Source: Acidobacteriota bacterium
GTDB lineage: Bacteria; Acidobacteriota; Terriglobia; Bryobacterales; JACQDG01
NCBI GenBank assembly: GCA_016201185.1
Contig: JACQDG010000061.1
Coordinates: 1-6,105 of the forward strand
DNA: 6,105 bases
Direction: 5' to 3'
The notes under the pieces were generated by a model that saw only the letters and a program-made list of their open reading frames with translations, had not been told where the DNA came from and did not search any database. Position 1 is the first letter of the stretch; each line of letters opens with the position of its first letter. Of this stretch, positions 4,545 through 6,105 are shown in pieces. Position numbers and translations under genes: made by a program.

Positions 4545-6105
4545 TCAGCGCACCACCCGCAGATTCACCGTGGTGGAGCTGTCCCCCACCGAGATGGTCA
4601 GAGGAACCTGCACCCCTTCCGGGGCGTCGCCCGGCACCTTCACATTGAGCTGGTAGACGCCGACGAAGCCCGGGGCCAGGCCAGCAAAGTACAGCGGCGC
4701 GGCGACACCACCCAAAGTGATGCTCGGCGGGTCCACGCTGGTGGCGAGCGGCGACACCGGCCCCGGCATCCCGGCGTCCACCGGCGGGCCCACCGGGCCC
4801 ATCGCAGTGGCGTAAACCAGGATCGTCTCGTTGGGTCGCACCGGGTTCGCCAGGGTCGCGAGCAGGTTGTTCTCAGCCCGCACTACGGCCGGGAAGCTTC
4901 CTGCGTTCCCGAGGTTTACCCGGAAAACGGCCGGCGCTGCTTCTTTGACCTCGGCGTAGAAGGTATTGCCAAGACCGCCCGGCGAATGGACCAGCGTGGC
5001 GGTCTGGCCGCCCATTTCGAACGGCAACTGGGCGTTGATCTGCGTGGGGGAAACATACAGCAGGGGCAGGCGCAGACCGTTCGCAGTCACACAGACATCG
5101 CCCAGGGCCGTCGGTAGCGGAAGCGTCCCGGCGGAAGCGGTCTGCGGCGCCAGATTGCGTCCGAAGATCGAGATCAAGCCTCCCGAGCCCACCTGGTCGC
5201 TGAAGTCGGCGGCGCTGGTAATGGCGGTGATCTGGGGAATGGCGATGCCCGCGTCGAAAGTGCCGTCGAGTTGCACCACCCCGGAGGAAGTAGTGGAAAC
5301 AAAGGAGCCGTTGCGCAGGGCCGCCAGGGTCCGCAGGAACGGATAAGTGAGCCCGGGAACAGCGGGTGATTCCGCCATCCGGACCGGGGAGACGGCCTGG
5401 TCCGGCTGGTTCAGGTTGACCCTCTGAATGGCGCCGGTGTCGACCACCAGCCCCGTCGGCGCCGAGGTGCGCACGCCCTTGTTGCCAACGAAGACAAAGC
5501 CGGCAGCCGTGTTGGGGGTGTCCACGAACGTTGCCACAGGCACCAGAGACCGGTTCAGCAGGCTACCGCCCGCCGCCACTGCGGTGGTCCCTGCCGCTAT
5601 GCTGCCTTGCAGGCCGCCCAGATCCTTCCTGGCGATCACCACCTTCTGCAAGGTGGCGTCCCAGAGCTTGACGTTTCCGTCGGCCTCGGCGATGAAAACG
5701 CCCGACAGGTCTCCCATCGGAACCATGGCTGCATTCGGGTTGATGGCGTTCTCATAAATCCCGAGTCGCCCCAGCTCGAAGGCGTCAGTGCTCACTACCT
5801 CGATCCAATCGAGCACTCCGCCCGTGCCGCCGCCTCCGGGCACACGCGCCGCTACCAGCACATCGGCGTTGTCCGCCGCTACCGAAATCGGGTTGTGTCC
5901 CTGCGGCAGGAACTGCAGGCCCTTGGGCTGCATGGTGTCTAGGTTGATCACCGTCAGGTTCTCGCCCGCTGAATTGGCGATGATGAGGAAGCGCTTGTCG
6001 GCGCTGAAGCTCATCCAGGAGGGTCGGTTGCCCGTGCGGAAGGCCCCCATAAGCCGCAGATCGTTGCTCGAAAACACGTACAGCAGGTTCTTGGGCTGCT
6101 CGAGC
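4545..6105 (-). CDS. Beta-propeller protein with TIGR03437-type C-terminal domain, 5' end missing
   Basis: The frame stays open to the window edge (residues LEQPKNLLY precede the GTG at 6077), so the start lies outside and 519 residues are visible. Numbered from that GTG, residues about 1-280 look like propeller blades of the YVTN/YncE or WD type: PSWMSFSADKRFLIIANSAG, LTVINLDT, NPISVAADNADVLVAAR, FIAEADGNVKLWDAT. Residues about 283-510 match the TIGR03437 pattern known from Solibacter paralogues: GGLISIFGRNLAP, LPTALGDVCVTANG, YVSPTQINAQLP, ILVYATAMGPVGPPVDAG, YFAGLAPGFVGVYQLNVKVP. Such proteins are usually secreted or surface-associated, but their function is unknown; the signal peptide would be in the missing part. 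Cysteine is nearly absent, which fits an extracytoplasmic protein. The stop is TGA at 4547-4545, followed by a strong palindrome and then the outer-membrane gene. Confidence 0.85.
   Translation of the reverse strand, partial: LEQPKNLLYVFSSNDLRLMGAFRTGNRPSWMSFSADKRFLIIANSAGENLTVINLDTMQPKGLQFLPQGHNPISVAADNADVLVAARVPGGGGTGGVLDWIEVVSTDAFELGRLGIYENAINPNAAMVPMGDLSGVFIAEADGNVKLWDATLQKVVIARKDLGGLQGSIAAGTTAVAAGGSLLNRSLVPVATFVDTPNTAAGFVFVGNKGVRTSAPTGLVVDTGAIQRVNLNQPDQAVSPVRMAESPAVPGLTYPFLRTLAALRNGSFVSTTSSGVVQLDGTFDAGIAIPQITAITSAADFSDQVGSGGLISIFGRNLAPQTASAGTLPLPTALGDVCVTANGLRLPLLYVSPTQINAQLPFEMGGQTATLVHSPGGLGNTFYAEVKEAAPAVFRVNLGNAGSFPAVVRAENNLLATLANPVRPNETILVYATAMGPVGPPVDAGMPGPVSPLATSVDPPSITLGGVAAPLYFAGLAPGFVGVYQLNVKVPGDAPEGVQVPLTISVGDSSTTVNLRVVR

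Noticed and set aside
4359..5117. Plus-strand open frame of 252 codons opposite the barrel and propeller genes
   Set aside because: Its product is rich in Arg, His and Pro with no fold-like pattern, and it overlaps two convincing minus-strand genes.
1..6105. CRISPR array, toxin-antitoxin pair, reverse transcriptase or other defence system
   Set aside because: I saw no regularly spaced repeats, no tRNA-like structure and no protein motifs of such systems. The coding content is accounted for by the IS, polX, Nudix, barrel and propeller genes.

Overview
The window most likely comes from a GC-rich Acidobacteriota chromosome, of the Solibacter/Bryobacter type. The best clue is the C-terminal domain of the protein encoded at 4545-6105. 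It closely resembles the TIGR03437 'Solibacter paralogue' domain, which is greatly expanded in that group. The organism call is inference from protein patterns; no search was run.

Layout. Bases 1-1278 are a nearly complete IS630-family insertion sequence. It has imperfect 31-bp terminal inverted repeats (1-31 and 1248-1278) and a minus-strand transposase split into two overlapping frames (1187-879 and 943-44). The frames join at a TTTTCCCCCC tract where a +1 shift would restore a normal-length DDE transposase of about 380 residues. The left edge of the window coincides with the outer end of the element, as expected if an assembly broke at a multicopy IS. The right end lies only 33 bp upstream of the start codon of a plus-strand gene for a bacterial family X DNA polymerase with a PHP exonuclease domain (1312-3039). 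Five bases later a Nudix hydrolase of the ADP-ribose pyrophosphatase type begins (3045-3617), so the two are probably one operon for DNA repair and nucleotide housekeeping. The insertion must have separated this operon from its original promoter, and the IS end carries a candidate outward promoter and an in-frame ATG.

The operon converges on two minus-strand genes. One encodes a small secreted outer-membrane beta-barrel protein (4465-3818). Upstream of it is the 3' part of a large gene for a beta-propeller protein with a TIGR03437 C-terminus, which runs off the right edge (4545-6105). The roughly 200-bp convergent gap (3618-3817) holds a more AT-rich block bounded by an exact 11-bp inverted repeat and a strong 12-bp-stem hairpin that probably acts as terminator. 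A perfect 24-nt palindrome separates the two minus-strand genes.

I see no CRISPR array, tRNA, rRNA, phage gene or recognisable defence system. The genes are members of known families. What merits a second look is the IS biology (frameshift, hairpin-masked ribosome binding site, internal copies of end motifs, possible outward promoter) and the unexplained inverted-repeat block in the convergent gap.
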